NCBI GenBank assembly: GCA_033675545.1
Contig: JAWDGP010001962.1
Location: 38,501-102,500, forward strand
Direction of reading: 5' to 3'
DNA from: Elysia crispata
Taxonomy: Eukaryota > Mollusca > Gastropoda > Plakobranchidae
Length of the DNA: 64,000 bases
The first letter of the stretch is position 1; each line of letters starts with the position of its first letter. The position numbers and the translations under genes were made by a program. Under the pieces are notes generated by a model that saw only the letters and a program-made list of their open reading frames with translations, was not told where the DNA came from and ran no database searches. Of the stretch, positions 1-12,371 are shown piece by piece.

Positions 1-354
1 GGGAAGTTTTGTCGGAGGGTGTGTGATAACCATAACCCCCTAAGAGGTACTGGCGACTACGGTATTTCGTCAATGTGGTGTTGGATGAGTAGGCGATACC
101 GAGAGTGCCTATGTGGCGGAGGGTCGGAGCTGAAATCCTTTTTTTTTTTTTTCAAGTTTTCTGTTATATACCTCACTTCTGCATGCTATTTTGTTCTTCG
201 GATATATTTCTTGGAACAAACAAATAAATAAAATTAATCGATCTTACATGGCGGAGGTTCAGGGCTGAAAGCCTACACCTTCCTCTTTTAATTTTGTCTC
301 AATTTTTTTTTCCTCGGTATATTTTTTTCACGAATTGTTTTTTTTTTTAAATTA
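1..354. other. left edge, no gene; diverged 30-bp direct repeat
   Basis: Positions 110-139 and 246-275 share TGGCGGAGG and GCTGAAA in the same order (about 24 of 30 bases). Otherwise T-rich. Confidence 0.4.
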
Positions 355-848
<494 letters not shown>

Positions 849-979
849 TACACCCATTTCTTGAAACAGACACATAAATCATTCCATCAAAACATCTTAT
901 CGTTTTCCAAATTGAAAGTATTTCCAGGTTAACATTGGCAGTACAAGCAAAATTGAGGATGGTTTAATGCCCTGGGGCC

Positions 980-2440
980 CTGGGGCCCTGGAAGCGATCC
1001 TGGAAGCCATAAGAAAAAAATGACCATATCCGAGGAGTCAAAACACCAGGAGGCAATGAAAGTAAGATAAAGGCTTACGCAGATGACATCATCTTCTTAC
1101 TCACAAATCTAGAGAGCCTAAAAGAAGTCATAAAAAAATATTCAAGACATATGGCAAAAAAGGGGAGCAAAGATCAATACCCACAAAACAACAGCCATGA
1201 AAATCGAGAAAATGAAGAAAGAAGCCCCCACCGGGAGAAATAACCTTCACAACAGAGATGAAGATTTACAGATTAATATTTTACAACGCAACCACCAAAC
1301 AGCCAAAACCATCTGGAAGAAATTACGGAAAAAATAGCAAGAATAGTAGGTGAATACGAGCAGAAAAACACGACTAATTACGGACGAGCAATAATTATAA
1401 ACAAAATGCTTCTTTCCCAGTTAGTATATTTAACCCTGATATTCGAGCCGCCCAAACAATACATCAAAGAGCTAAATAAAATGCTAAGAAAACTATATTT
1501 TAAAAACACCCTGTTCTGACCTCCATGAAGACATCAGCGAAAGAAGAAACAGAAGGAGGCACCTACAAAGTGCTAGTTAAAAAACCCGAGGTAACTGATA
1601 TAAGTGCAATGAAGCATCTTTAGAAATATACCGTAAGAGACAGGTCAGAGCCATTTGAAGCACTCGCCGGCAGGAGAAACAATAATAAAACCAAAGAAAT
1701 TACATACAGGTTGCTATACAATAACTCGCCAATTAAACCGGCAGAAAAATGCAGCATTTGCCATGAGAAGACCTCAGAGTCGCATACATTAACAAAATAC
1801 AAAAGAATTCAAGAAATCAAGCCGTCCAAGACCTAACAGAGGAAAAAGTAGACATAGATAAAGCCCTTCTGACCATCATTCTACCCAAAGGAATGGAGAA
1901 AAAGAAAACAACAAAATAAACAGACTAATCCACGGATTCCGCAACTTCGTCTGGACCAGGCATGTGAGAGCCAGAAGCAGGGAAGGAGGCCAAAAATAGT
2001 CGAAGACCATAATACGCACCAAACATGGAATAAAAGGAAATAGGAAAGTAAATAAACAAAGGCTGTCAGCTCAAAAAGGAAAAGAGGAAAAAAAACCAAA
2101 TCAGATAAAGAAAGAAACATACAGAAAAGACAGACGGAAATCAACTAATATTGAATTGAATCCAAAACTGAAACAGTAGAAACACTGAATGGAATCGCTT
2201 GGGTAAGTGAAACTCACCAGAGTGGACACTGAAACAAGACAGAAACAAAAGTGACGAGAGAAAACGAATAACATCAAACAGTCAACAACAGAAAAGGGAA
2301 AAACACCAACCCAAGAGCACTCGGACAAAAGACCCGGAAAAGAAGAAACAAACGTTACTGACAGAACCAAGAGAAAACAAGTGGGACCACTGTGGGGGGA
2401 ATGGATCCCTCTAAGGGAACAAAACAGAAGCAAAAGTCAA
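980..2440 (+). mobile_element. degenerate non-LTR retrotransposon (LINE) ORF2 fragment
   Basis: Reading with several frameshifts gives the reverse-transcriptase sequence KIKAYADDIIFLLTNLE (about 1060-1115), then GAKINTHKTTAMKI (about 1163-1205). A thumb-like GRAIIINKMLLSQLVY is near 1385-1430, a Cys-rich CSICHEKTSESHTL near 1752-1800, and NRLIHGFRNFVWTRHVRARS near 1920-1975. The order and motifs are those of a LINE ORF2 C-terminal half. The Cys-rich tail suggests an L1/Tx1-like lineage, but that is a guess. The A-rich stretch 2440-2600 may be its 3' end. Stops and frameshifts make it dead. Confidence 0.8.
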
Positions 2441-3045
2441 CCAAAGTCAAAAGAGAACCAAAATAACAGAAAAGAAAGGAAAGAAAGTGGGGACAGAAAA
2501 AAAAAAAAGAATAAGATGAATGTAACCTGAAAAGGAAAAAGAAAAGGAAAATAAAGAGAAAAGAGAAAAAAAAAAGGAAGAGAAGGAAAAAGAAGGATGG
2601 ACAGAGATTTGTTTTTGTTTTTTGTTTTTGGGTTGTTGTTGTTTTCTTTTTTTGTTTTGGTTTTGGTTTTGTTTTTTCGTTTATATATATAAGCCAGTCT
2701 TTCTGCTGCTTTCTTCAAAATATGCTTTTTTTTAATTAAATAATGGAAAATTACGAACATGAGATAAAGATTTGGCACGTGTTGTTTTAAGATTTTTTGA
2801 TTGTTTGCTGTTTTCTTTAAACAGGTTTTTTTTCTTCGTCTTTCGTCTGAGACTGAACATGATGATCCCACGTCTACATCTAGAAAACTAGTGTCAAATA
2901 TTTTCCTTATTTAAGCATAGTTTTAAATATGGCAGAAATACATATACAGGTTTGTTTTCGGAGGAATCACTTACTCATAGCTCTAATGAGAAGTCCGACG
3001 CCAATCATTTGTTCATTGATTCAAAAACTGTTTCCAGTATCTCAC

Positions 3046-4707
3046 GTGATGTTAATCACTGGTTCATTATGGACAATCCAATAATTTTTATACTCTGCCT
3101 CCCACGTGATGTCAATCACTGGTTCATTATGGACAATCCAATAATTTTTATACTCTGCCTCCCACGTGATGTCAATCACTGGTTCATTATGGACAATCCA
3201 ATAATTTTTATACTCTGCCTTTCGCGTGATGTCAATCACTGGTTCATTATGGACAATCCAATAATTTTTATTTTCTGCCTTTCGCGTGATGTCAATCACT
3301 GGTTCATTATGGACAATCCAATAATTTTTATATTCTGCCTTTCGCGTGATGTCAATCACTGATTCATTATGGACAATCCAATAATTTTTATTTTCTGCCT
3401 TTCGCGTGATGTCAATCACTGGTTCATTATGGGCAATCCAATAATTTTTATATTCTGCCTTTCGCGTGATGTCAATCACTGGTTCATTATGGGCAATCCA
3501 ATAATTTTTATTTTCTGCCTTTCGCGTGATGTCAATCACTGGTTCATTATGGGCAATCCAATAATTTTTATATTCTGCCTTTCGCGTGATGTCAATCACT
3601 GATTCATTATGGGCAATCCAATAATTTTTATTTTCTGCCTTTCGCGTGATGTCAATCACTGGTTCATTATGGACAATCCAATAATTTTTATATTCTGCCT
3701 TTCGCGTGATGTCAATCACTGGTTCATTATGGACAATCCAATAATTTTTATATTCTGCCTTTCGCGTGATGTCAATCACTGGTTCATTATGGACAATCCA
3801 ATAATTTTTATTTTCTGCCTTTCGCGTGATGTCAATCACTGGTTCATTATGGACAATCCAATAATTTTTATATTCTGCCTTTCGCGTGATGTCAATCACT
3901 GGTTCATTATGGGCAATCCAATAATTTTTATATTCTGCCTTTCGCGTGATGTCAATCACTGATTCATTATGGGCAATCCAATAATTTTTATATTCTGCCT
4001 TTCGCGTGATGTCAATCACTGATTCATTATGGGCAATCCAATAATTTTTATTTTCTGCCTTTCGCGTGATGTCAATCACTGGTTCAGTATGGGCAATCCA
4101 ATAATTTTTATATTCTGCCTTTCGCGTGATGTCAATCACTGATTCATTATGGACAATCCAATAATTTTTATTTTCTGCCTTTCGCGTGATACCAATCACT
4201 GGTTCATTATGGGCAATCCAATAATTTTTATATTCTGCCTTTCGCGTGATGTTAATCACTGATTCATTATGGACAATCCAATAATTTTTATTTTCTGCCT
4301 TTCGCGTGATGTCAATCACTGGTTCATTATGGGCAATCCAATAATTTTTATTTTCTGCCTTTCGCGTGATGTCAATCACTGGTTCATTATGGGCAATCCA
4401 ATAATTTTTATATTCTGCCTTTCGCGTGATGTCAATCACTGGTTCATTATGGACAATTCAATAATTTTTATATTCTGCCTTTCGCGTGATGTCAATCACT
4501 GGTTCATTATGGACAATCCAATAATTTTTATATTCTGCCTTTCGCGTGATGTCAATCACTGATTCATTATGGACAATCCAATAATTTTTATATTCTGCCT
4601 TTCGCGTGATGTCAATCACTGATTCATTATGGACAATCCAATAATTTTTATATTCTGCCTTTCGCGTGATGTCAATCACTGGTTCATTATGGACAATCCA
4701 ATAATTT
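3046..4707. repeat. 60-bp satellite array, about 28 units
   Basis: Units are exactly 60 bp with no internal indels. Each contains GACAATCCAATAATTTTTAT and GTGATGTCAATCAC. Three sites vary repeatedly among units: GGTT/GATT, GGAC/GGGC and TATT/TTTT. Edge units are more divergent (CACGTGAT on the left, a decayed unit after 4681). Confidence 0.98.
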
Positions 4708-4752
4708 TATACCTTGCCTCTCACGTAATGCTCATCTATCGTTCATAGACGA

Positions 4753-4943
4753 CAAGCATGTCTAAAGTCCGAGCCTCGGGCCAAATGTGGCCCGTTTTCA
4801 AATTTACTCCAGCCCGCAGCCTCTGTCATCAGATCAACACTAATAAAACAATGGTTCAAAGAATGTCAGATTGAATGGTCGGTCCACACATATTCTGATG
4901 CCACCAAATCTGGTCCTCTTGGCAATAAGTTTGGACATCCCGG
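4753..4943. mobile_element. miniature hAT-like DNA transposon (~190 bp)
   Basis: The left end CAAGCATGTCTAAAGTCC and the reverse complement of the right end (CCGGGATGTCCAAACT) form imperfect terminal inverted repeats. Just inside the left end is CGGGCCAAATGTGGCCCG, the palindromic GGCCCG block known from many animal hAT (Charlie-type) termini. There is no transposase frame, so it is non-autonomous. Target-site duplication is not recognisable. It sits inside the satellite block. Confidence 0.6.
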
Positions 4944-5655
4944 AATGTTTGGACAATCCAATAATTTTTTACCCTCCCTCTCCCGTGATCATAATTTTTA
5001 CCCTGCTTCTCCCGTGATGACAATCCAATAGTTTTGTGCCCTGCCTCTCCCGTGATGATAATCAATTATTTTTTTAGCCTGTCTCTCCTGTGATCATAAT
5101 TTTTACCCTGCTTCTCCCGTGATGACAATCCAATAGTTTTGTGCCCTGCCTCTCCCGAGATGATAATCCAATTATTTTTTTACCCTGTCTCTCCCGAGAT
5201 GACAATCCAATAATTTTTTTACCCTGCCTCTCCAGAGATGACAATCCAATAATTATTTACCCTGCCTCTCCAGAGATGACAATGCAATAATTTTTTTACC
5301 CTGCCTTTCCAGAGATGACAATCCAATAATTATTTACCCTGCCTCTCCAGAGATGACAATCCAATAATTATTTACCCTGCCTCTCCAGAGATGACAATCC
5401 AATAATTTTTTTTACCCTGCCTCTCTAGAGATGACAATCCAATAATTTTTTTTACCCTGCCTCTCCAGAGATGACAATCCAATAATTATTTACCCTGCCT
5501 CTCCAGAGATGACAATGCAATAATTTTTTTACCCTGCCTCTCCAGAGATGACAATCCAATAATTTTTTTACCCTGCCTCTCCAGAGATGACAATCCAATA
5601 ATTATTTACCCTGCCTCTCCAGAGATGACAATCCAATAATTATTTACCCTGCCTC
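4944..5655. repeat. 38-41-bp tandem array related to the 60-bp satellite
   Basis: About 17 units of CTCCAGAGATGACAATCC plus AATAATT, a T run and ACCCTGC. The core GACAATCCAATAATTT is shared with the 60-bp unit. Length differences between units come mainly from the T run (ATTATTTACC versus ATTTTTTTTACC). Confidence 0.92.
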
Positions 5656-5845
5656 TAGCTCCCGTGATGACGACCTCTCTTTCATTAAGGAGAATCCAAT
5701 AATTTTGTACTCTGTTTCTCCCATGATGACGATCTCTCTTTCATTAAGGATAAACCAATAATTTTGTATTCTGCCTCTCCCGTGATGACAATGTCTCTTT
5801 CATTAAGGATAATCCAATAATTTTGTACTCCTCCTCTCCCTTGAT
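5656..5845. repeat. divergent ~60-bp satellite units at the right edge
   Basis: Three units with CTCTTTCATTAAGGATAATC before CAATAATTTTGTA. They keep the TTCATTA-AGGA segment that the 38-41-bp units lack, so they look like old full-length units. Confidence 0.85.
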
Positions 5846-6459
5846 ACCCGTTAAGGGCTGGTTTTACAAAACATTGTTACACAGATCAATACATTCCCTC
5901 TCCTACCAAGACGCGACACAGATGTAAAGGAGTTCCGTGTATTGGTGTGAATAGCTATGGGCGACACGTTTATTATGAGTAAATTGCCAGAATTATTTCA
6001 GATTTGGGTTCACTTTAAGATTTTGAGAGAGCTTAAAGAGTTTTAACAATTCAAAACTACTAGATTCGACAGAGCTCATTGTCTATTTATAAACGTTTGC
6101 ACATCTGCGTTCCATACGATTTTTTTGTTGAAGATGCCTATGGCCATGGAAACTGAAAGGTGGCCCTTAGGGAAAAAAAGCCGTTTTCCCATGGCCACGT
6201 TCAGTTCTTAGTTCTGAACGACACAGTTTATTGTTCCTAGACAGTAACTCTGGGGCCGAGAGTTCGATCACCCTATGTCTCCTGGTATGAACCAAAGGAT
6301 AATATTGTGCTATAATTATGGTCTAAGAAGACGCTGACGTTTTCTTTTTGTTTTGTTTTTTCGTTTGTTTGTTGTTGTTTTTTTGTGGGTTTTTTTTATT
6401 GTTTTGTTTTTTGTTATCTCTCCCGCCCTCCCCCCCCCCCCCACCCCCTCTCTCTCTCT
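5846..6459. other. no gene recognised
   Basis: Unique sequence followed by a T/G tract and a C13/CT run at 6430-6462. Confidence 0.4.
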
Positions 6460-6722
6460 CTTTCTTCCCGTTGGCTTCTATACGGACGTCACGTTGTTTT
6501 TGTTTTTGTTTTCCCGGTGGTTTCCATGAGGATGTTGCGGTTCCCCCTTCCCGTTGAATTCTTCAAGGATGTCCCGTTGTTGTTTTTCTAGTGACTTCTA
6601 CACGGATGTCACGTTGTTGTTTTTCTAGTGACTTCTACACGGATGTCACGTTGTTGTTTTTCTAGTGACTTCTACATGGATGTCCTGTTGTTGTTTTTCT
6701 AGTGGCTTCTACACGGATGTCG
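6460..6722. repeat. 37-bp tandem repeat
   Basis: Four good copies of GTTGTTTTTCTAGTGACTTC plus TACACGGATGTCAC from about 6565 to 6722, with two or three decayed copies upstream after a C-run/CT-run. Confidence 0.85.
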
Positions 6723-6992
6723 CGTTTCCTCATGTAACAGCCCTCGAACACTAATTACTATCTTACACGGTCATCTCCCGGAAATCACTCTCAGCGGGTC
6801 GTCCTATCATGCACTAGGCGGTAAGTGCCAGGTTTTGCCCTCTCGAATCATTTGATAACAGAGAAAGGGGAACTTTTGGGGGACTGCTGGCTCAGTTTAT
6901 AGCTAGCGAAAGTTTAGAAAAAGTTAGCTACTCATATTAATTATCGTTCCGAGACAGAATCTATAATTATCTCTACTGACTATATGTCACAA

Positions 6993-7048
6993 AGACAAGA
7001 AAAATCTCGCAGTTTATTTCTTGCGCGATGGTTGCAGCGGCCATGTCG
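6993..7048 (-). repeat. left arm of a 56-nt inverted repeat
   Basis: The reverse complement starts CGACATGGCCGCTGCAACC and matches 9469-9524 (plus strand) at 47 of 56 positions. The arms bracket about 2.4 kb containing the 143-bp array. Confidence 0.75.
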
Positions 7049-7379
7049 AAGTTTGAAGCAGTGAAGCAACGAAGGAGACAAATCACAGACAAATCGTGCC
7101 AATCCCGTGTTATCTTTCCTTGAACACTTGGCAACTCGAGAAGATCCCAACACGGATTCAAGGCTTCTGGCTCTCTGTGACTGTGACTGTGACTGTGCAG
7201 ACGTCAAGACTGGCCAGCGAAGAGATTGTGACCTGGAGGTGAAAGCTTCGGTTCCTGCTTTTAACTACACTTGAAATTTGCTTTATCGGGAGACTAGAAA
7301 AACCTTTACACACGAGAGAAAGCATGTTCACAGATACGAGGGTACATAATTAACTTTTATTAACTAAACAATTTCATGG

Positions 7380-8540
7380 GTAGATTCAACCACACGACAA
7401 AAGATGACAGATATATGTCAATACCATTCTAACAAGTCTTCTTCATTTGTAATGATTTGATTTGTGCATATTTTCTAAAAGGTGTAAGCTGTATTATAAA
7501 GTGATCAAATTGTCTGTGAAGAATTCAACCACACGACAAAAGATTACAGATCTATGCCAATACCATTCTAACAACTCGTCTTGATTTGTAATAATTTAAT
7601 TTGTGCATGTTTTGTAAAGGATGTAAGCTGTGTTATAAAGCGATCAAACTGATCAGATTCAACCACACGACAAAAGATTACAGAACTATGTCAATACCAT
7701 TCTATTAATTCTTCGTCATTTGTAATAATTTAATTTGTAGATTTTTTCTAAAACTAGTAAAAGATGTAAGCTGTGTTATAAAGCGATCAAACTGATCAGA
7801 TTCAACCACACGACAAAAGATTACAGAACTATGTCAATACCATTCTATTAATTCTTCGTCATTTGTAATAATTGAATTTGTAGATTTTTTCTAAAACTAG
7901 TAAAAGATGTAAGCTGTGTTATAAAGCGATCAAACTGATCAGATTCAACCACACGACAAAAGATTACAGAACTATGCCAATACCATTCTATTAATTCTTC
8001 GTCATTTGTAATAATTTAATTTGTAGATTTTTTCTAAAACTAGTAAAAGATGTAAGCTGTGTTATAAAGCGATCAAACTGATCAGATTCAACCACACGAC
8101 AAAAGATTACAGAACTATGCCAATACCATTCTATTAATTCTTCGTCATTTGTAATAATTTAATTTGTAGATTTTTTCTAAAACTAGTAAAAGATGTAAGC
8201 TGTGTTATAAAAAAAAATCAAATTCAACAACACGACAAAAGATAACAGATCTATACCAAAACCATTCTATTAATTCTTCTTCATTTTTAATACAATGTAC
8301 ATCTAATTTCATTTGCACATGTTTTCTAAAAGATGTAAGCTGTGTTATAAAGTGATCAAACTGATCAAATTCAACAACACGACAAAAGGTTACAGATCTA
8401 TCCCAATGCTATTAATTCTTCTTCATTTGTAATAATTACTATCTATACCAATACCATTCTAACAACTTCATACATGTAATTTAATTTGTGCATGTTTTCT
8501 AAAAGATGTAAGTTGTGTTATAAACACAGATATATACAGA
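7380..8540. repeat. ~143-bp tandem array, about 8 units
   Basis: The block ATTCAACCACACGACAAAAG or a close variant begins at 7384, 7523, 7657, 7800, 7943, 8086, 8222 and 8369. The units from 7657 to 8220 are nearly identical; outer units are diverged and differ in length (134-147 bp). Confidence 0.95.
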
Positions 8541-9468
8541 TTTATATTACTCAATCAACTCTTCTTCATTTGCAATAAATTTGATGTGTGCCTACTTTCG
8601 TAAAAATCAACTTTCGGATCTTGCTGAGGCTGTTATTCTAGCTGAAGTATTCATCACCGCATCAGGATATTGACCTGTGAACTTGACTGACACTCAACCC
8701 TTTGACCTGTGTCACTGACGCTGGGGCTGAAGCCTCGATTCTGACGTCCTATTTTTAGAAGTAAGATTACTATACAAGAGGACAGAGGACACTTTATGTA
8801 AAAAAAAATAAATAGAGCTTGAAGGACCACATAGATGATTTATGACTTTCTTTCTTTTCTCTCGGTCGAAAGGTGAGGGCGCCCATATTTTCGAACTATT
8901 CTTACTCAGTAGTAATTTGTCACTCATGTCTTTATTTGTTGAGCTTTGTTGTTAATTATTGTTTTGTTGTAACAATGTAATTATGAGCACTCATTAATTC
9001 TTGTACACGTTAAAGTCACTCAATTTTATTTCATCAATCCTGGTAAGATATATTCAAAAGCATCACATATAGGTTTAGTTAACCTGGTCTGACATGCTCG
9101 TGGTATCTTAAATTTCCAAATCAACCATTCTACGTTACCCTATCTCAATAGCTGATACTCAGTACATACTCATACATGTGTTCAAATAAATTCTTTCCAC
9201 CTCATATAATTGAAAACTCTTGCCATCCCATATCCATGTAACATCATTGGGCAAGCTGTTGTTGTGTTGGCGCATGGCATCTTCGAAATTGTCTCATTTA
9301 TTCCAGGCCCATCCCAGTGAAGGTTTGGCTTGGCGGTTACGCCGATTAGTGAGGTCAGAGGCTCACACTGTGACTACATGAGTGTCCCTGGTGGTCTGGG
9401 GAAAAACATTTAGCGACGTCACAACTCACCACGGGCGCAATAACACAGAGTTTAGATCTAGTGCTGGA
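8541..9468. other. no gene recognised
   Basis: Single-copy AT-rich DNA between the 143-bp array and the inverted-repeat arm. A short block at 8715-8755 (CTGGGGCTGAAGCCTCGATTC) resembles 7232-7255. Confidence 0.4.
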
Positions 9469-9524
9469 CGTCATGGCGGCTGCAACCATTGCACAAGAAA
9501 TGAACTGCCTGGTTTTTCTTGTCA
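9469..9524 (+). repeat. right arm of a 56-nt inverted repeat
   Basis: Starts CGTCATGGCGGCTGCAACC and ends TTTTTCTTGTCA. It pairs with the minus-strand copy at 6993-7048. Both read MAAATIAQE in one frame, but that is probably incidental. Confidence 0.75.
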
Positions 9525-9652
9525 TTGCAACATGTATCTAATGTATACTACGAAAAATCAACATGAAACAATTTTATTCCGCTGCATACTATTATTAATT
9601 GTTATCGCACTTGGTTTTGTTTTTGATGCCTTTTTTTTTCTCCTGTTTTCTC

Positions 9653-9730
<78 letters not shown>
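9653..9730. repeat. (GTA)n microsatellite
   Basis: About 25 uninterrupted units, then a decayed GGA/GGT tail to about 9775. Confidence 0.97.
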
Positions 9731-9775
9731 GAGTAGGAATAGTAGTGGTGGCGGTGGTGGTGGTAGTAGCAGCAA

Positions 9776-12369
9776 CAGAAGCAGTTGTAGTTATAGTCGG
9801 AGTCATATTAGAAATGACACACGGTATAAAAGCAAAAACAAAAGTGGAAAAAAGAGAGGGAGGAGAGGGACAAAGAATAAACTTTATCGATTTATAAAAC
9901 CTAGTTGAAAGCCTATGTGCATGTACATGTACCTAGATCTAGATCACCAAGTCTTGTGCTCAGCGTATATGAGCACAGCGGAAGCTGTGTGCGAGAATTC
10001 TTGTGGTCATGACTGCCGGGCAGATGGTTGGGAAGCTCCGCGGTTGTCTGTCTAATTTTTTTTTTTTTTAATTTCTTTCTTCCGGACGAGATGGGGAATG
10101 CCTGGAACACTAGACTTCCTATTTCCTGAGCTGAGGGGGAAAAATAACGTTCTTGCGTCAAACCTTAACAAAACAACAAATGGAAAAATTTCTGCGCAAC
10201 TGGGATGGGCGTGCACACAAAGAAATTGTGCACGGTGATTCATGACCGCTGGGCGGTTGAGCCGGCCGGCTTGAGCGCTGGTTTTACAGGCCTAGTCCAG
10301 ACGAGACCGTCTAGGTCATAGGCCTAGGGAGTGGAGGCCTGGCCTCCCGCCACGTCAGCACTCCCCACTCCCCACTCCCCAGACAGACCGGCGCCTCGCG
10401 AGCACTTGAGTTCACACAGTGCTTTAGACTAGCTGATGAATAAGGCAGGTGCAAGTGTGCTGAATTCATGGGCAGACGCATGTTTGACTGTGTAAATAAA
10501 GCCATTTTGGAAGAGGCAAATGAGAAGCACATTTTATTTTATTTTAAATCAGAGAAAAGAGTCTTGACGTCATTTCCTCTTTTATAGCAGTTAGATAGCT
10601 GGAAGTAGTGCACTACATGTACAGAATCCTGAACGTCGATGAGCTTCAACAAGCATAGTTCTACAAGTATGATGAGATACTTCAATTGTAGGCGAAAAAA
10701 AGTGTATCTAGTTTTGAAAATGGTTGACTGAAGACTTACGTCATAAATCGTGAGGGCACCGTGCACGGATGAGTTTATGTAAACATAAAAATAAGAACTA
10801 CGCACCATAAATCGAAAACAAAATTGGCATATGTGACTTTCCAATTGGTTTTGCTGTTTGCTGCAAAGCAATGAACTGTCACGGAGGTACTGGGAAATAA
10901 TCATCGTTTAAAACTTCTAAATTGAGACTTTTCTAGAAGAAAAGTTGTTTTGTTTTGAGGGTTTTTTTTTTTATTTTTTGTTTCTTTTTGTTCTGCTATT
11001 TTCTTTATCGCTGTCTCCATGATGTAAAGTGTAAACCACCATGGCGGATTGCTAACCTGGCTTTGAGCCTCAGACATCACGCTTTTTCGACCTATCAGTA
11101 TGGGTGGGCATCAGAAGTTCAGAATAAAGAGTCTGGTCACGTCTGACGTGAACATAAACAAATCAAACAAGAAAATTGGTGTTATCAGATTGAATCTTCC
11201 CCCCCCCCCTCCCCCCTTTTTTTCCGCTTTATTTTTTCACCTTCCCCCTCTCGTATGGTGTTCTTGTGTAAAGCCCCTAACTATCGCCGCCATCTCACAC
11301 GTTGGCCAGAGGTTCTCGATATCCCCCGGCTAAAACCCACAAATTCTGCAGTGAGCCTGGTGTAAATGTCAGTTTTAATTATGTCCCTTGTTTTCACCCC
11401 AAGGAGATTTTTTTTAATCATGGAGGCCTCCCACTGCACTTTCAGTTATGTCGCTCGGTTTTCCCCCAAGGAGATTTTTTTATTTATCATAGAGGCCTTC
11501 CACTTTCAGTTTCGTCAGAGTGCACGGTAAACATGTAAAAAGGCAGTCTACATAGTGAAAAGCTGGGCGTCCTATGAAGAATCTTCCACTGTTTGTTTTC
11601 ATGGGGCAAAGTATTTGATATTTGAACACTTCAGGGCATCATTAGCAACACATTATTTTGGTTACAACTAAAAGACTTTTTTTTCTTGTTTTCACTCAAT
11701 GTGTCCATTACACCCCAAATTAAGCAGATTTTCATCGAAAGATCGCGATATATTTGTTTGGCTTTGTCTTTTCTAGTTTCAACGTTGAAAATGAAAGGAT
11801 TTGATAATAGTCAAAAATGTAAATTAAAAAAAAACAACTAAGAAATGGAAAAAAAAAAAGAAAGAAAATGTCAAATGATACTTTAATGAGGCGATAGCTT
11901 AAGAGTTTTGTGCTCCGCGAGTCTGCCTTTATTTTGCGAATTTCTCGTCCCCTAGCTTCATCGTAGAATCTTAAACGTATATTTTAAGTTGGCTTTATAT
12001 CTCTTCAAATAGAATTTATCTAGAGTTAAGTAGACTGATGCAATAAAGTCTCCACTCTCCAGGCTCCAGTCCCTTCGCCCAAGAAAGGAAGACAAAGGAA
12101 AAGGGAAACAAAAGAGAGGAAACAGTGGGTGAAGAAAAAAGAAAGGCTTTTGTTTTATCCTGTCAGTATTAAGTATTGACGCGAATGGAAATTCCAGTTT
12201 AAGGCTCCTACACACAAAGCAACTGTGCAGATCTCTCCTGCCAGCGTCTGGTGTGAAACTGCACGGAAAAACCCGGTGCATAGCACATTATTATCGTGCA
12301 TGGTCGTGTCAGCACAACCTAATCTCAAATTTCTGGTGCGTCATCTGGCGCGCTCTGAGGGCTATAAAA

Positions 12370-12371
<2 letters not shown>
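9776..12371. other. no gene recognised; CpG-rich patch at 10180-10420
   Basis: Mostly unique DNA. The 10180-10420 part has about 16 CpG, the palindrome GCCGGCCGGC, three CCCCACT copies and an inverted repeat GTGCACA/TGTGCAC near 10211-10233. It could be a promoter, but no adjoining exon is recognised. Confidence 0.4.
11369..11512. repeat. two ~70-bp direct repeats
   Basis: Both copies share CCCAAGGAGATTTTTTT, then an AT-rich link, then AGAGGCC or GGAGGCC and TCCCACT/TTCCACT. They differ at about one base in five. Confidence 0.7.

Noticed and set aside
3042-4439. 465-codon minus-strand open frame with a 20-residue repeat
   Set aside because: It is the translation of the 60-bp satellite. Variants between units are freely amino-acid changing and there is no independent start, splice or domain evidence.
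3046-4707. CRISPR-like regularity
   Set aside because: Units are contiguous tandem copies with no unique spacers, and the genome is eukaryotic.
6240-6300. GAGTTCGATC resembling a tRNA T-arm
   Set aside because: No matching acceptor or D-arm upstream.
6993-7161. Small minus-strand protein starting MAAATIAQE
   Set aside because: The shared peptide with the copy at 9469 follows from a repeated DNA segment; the frames diverge and stop soon after.
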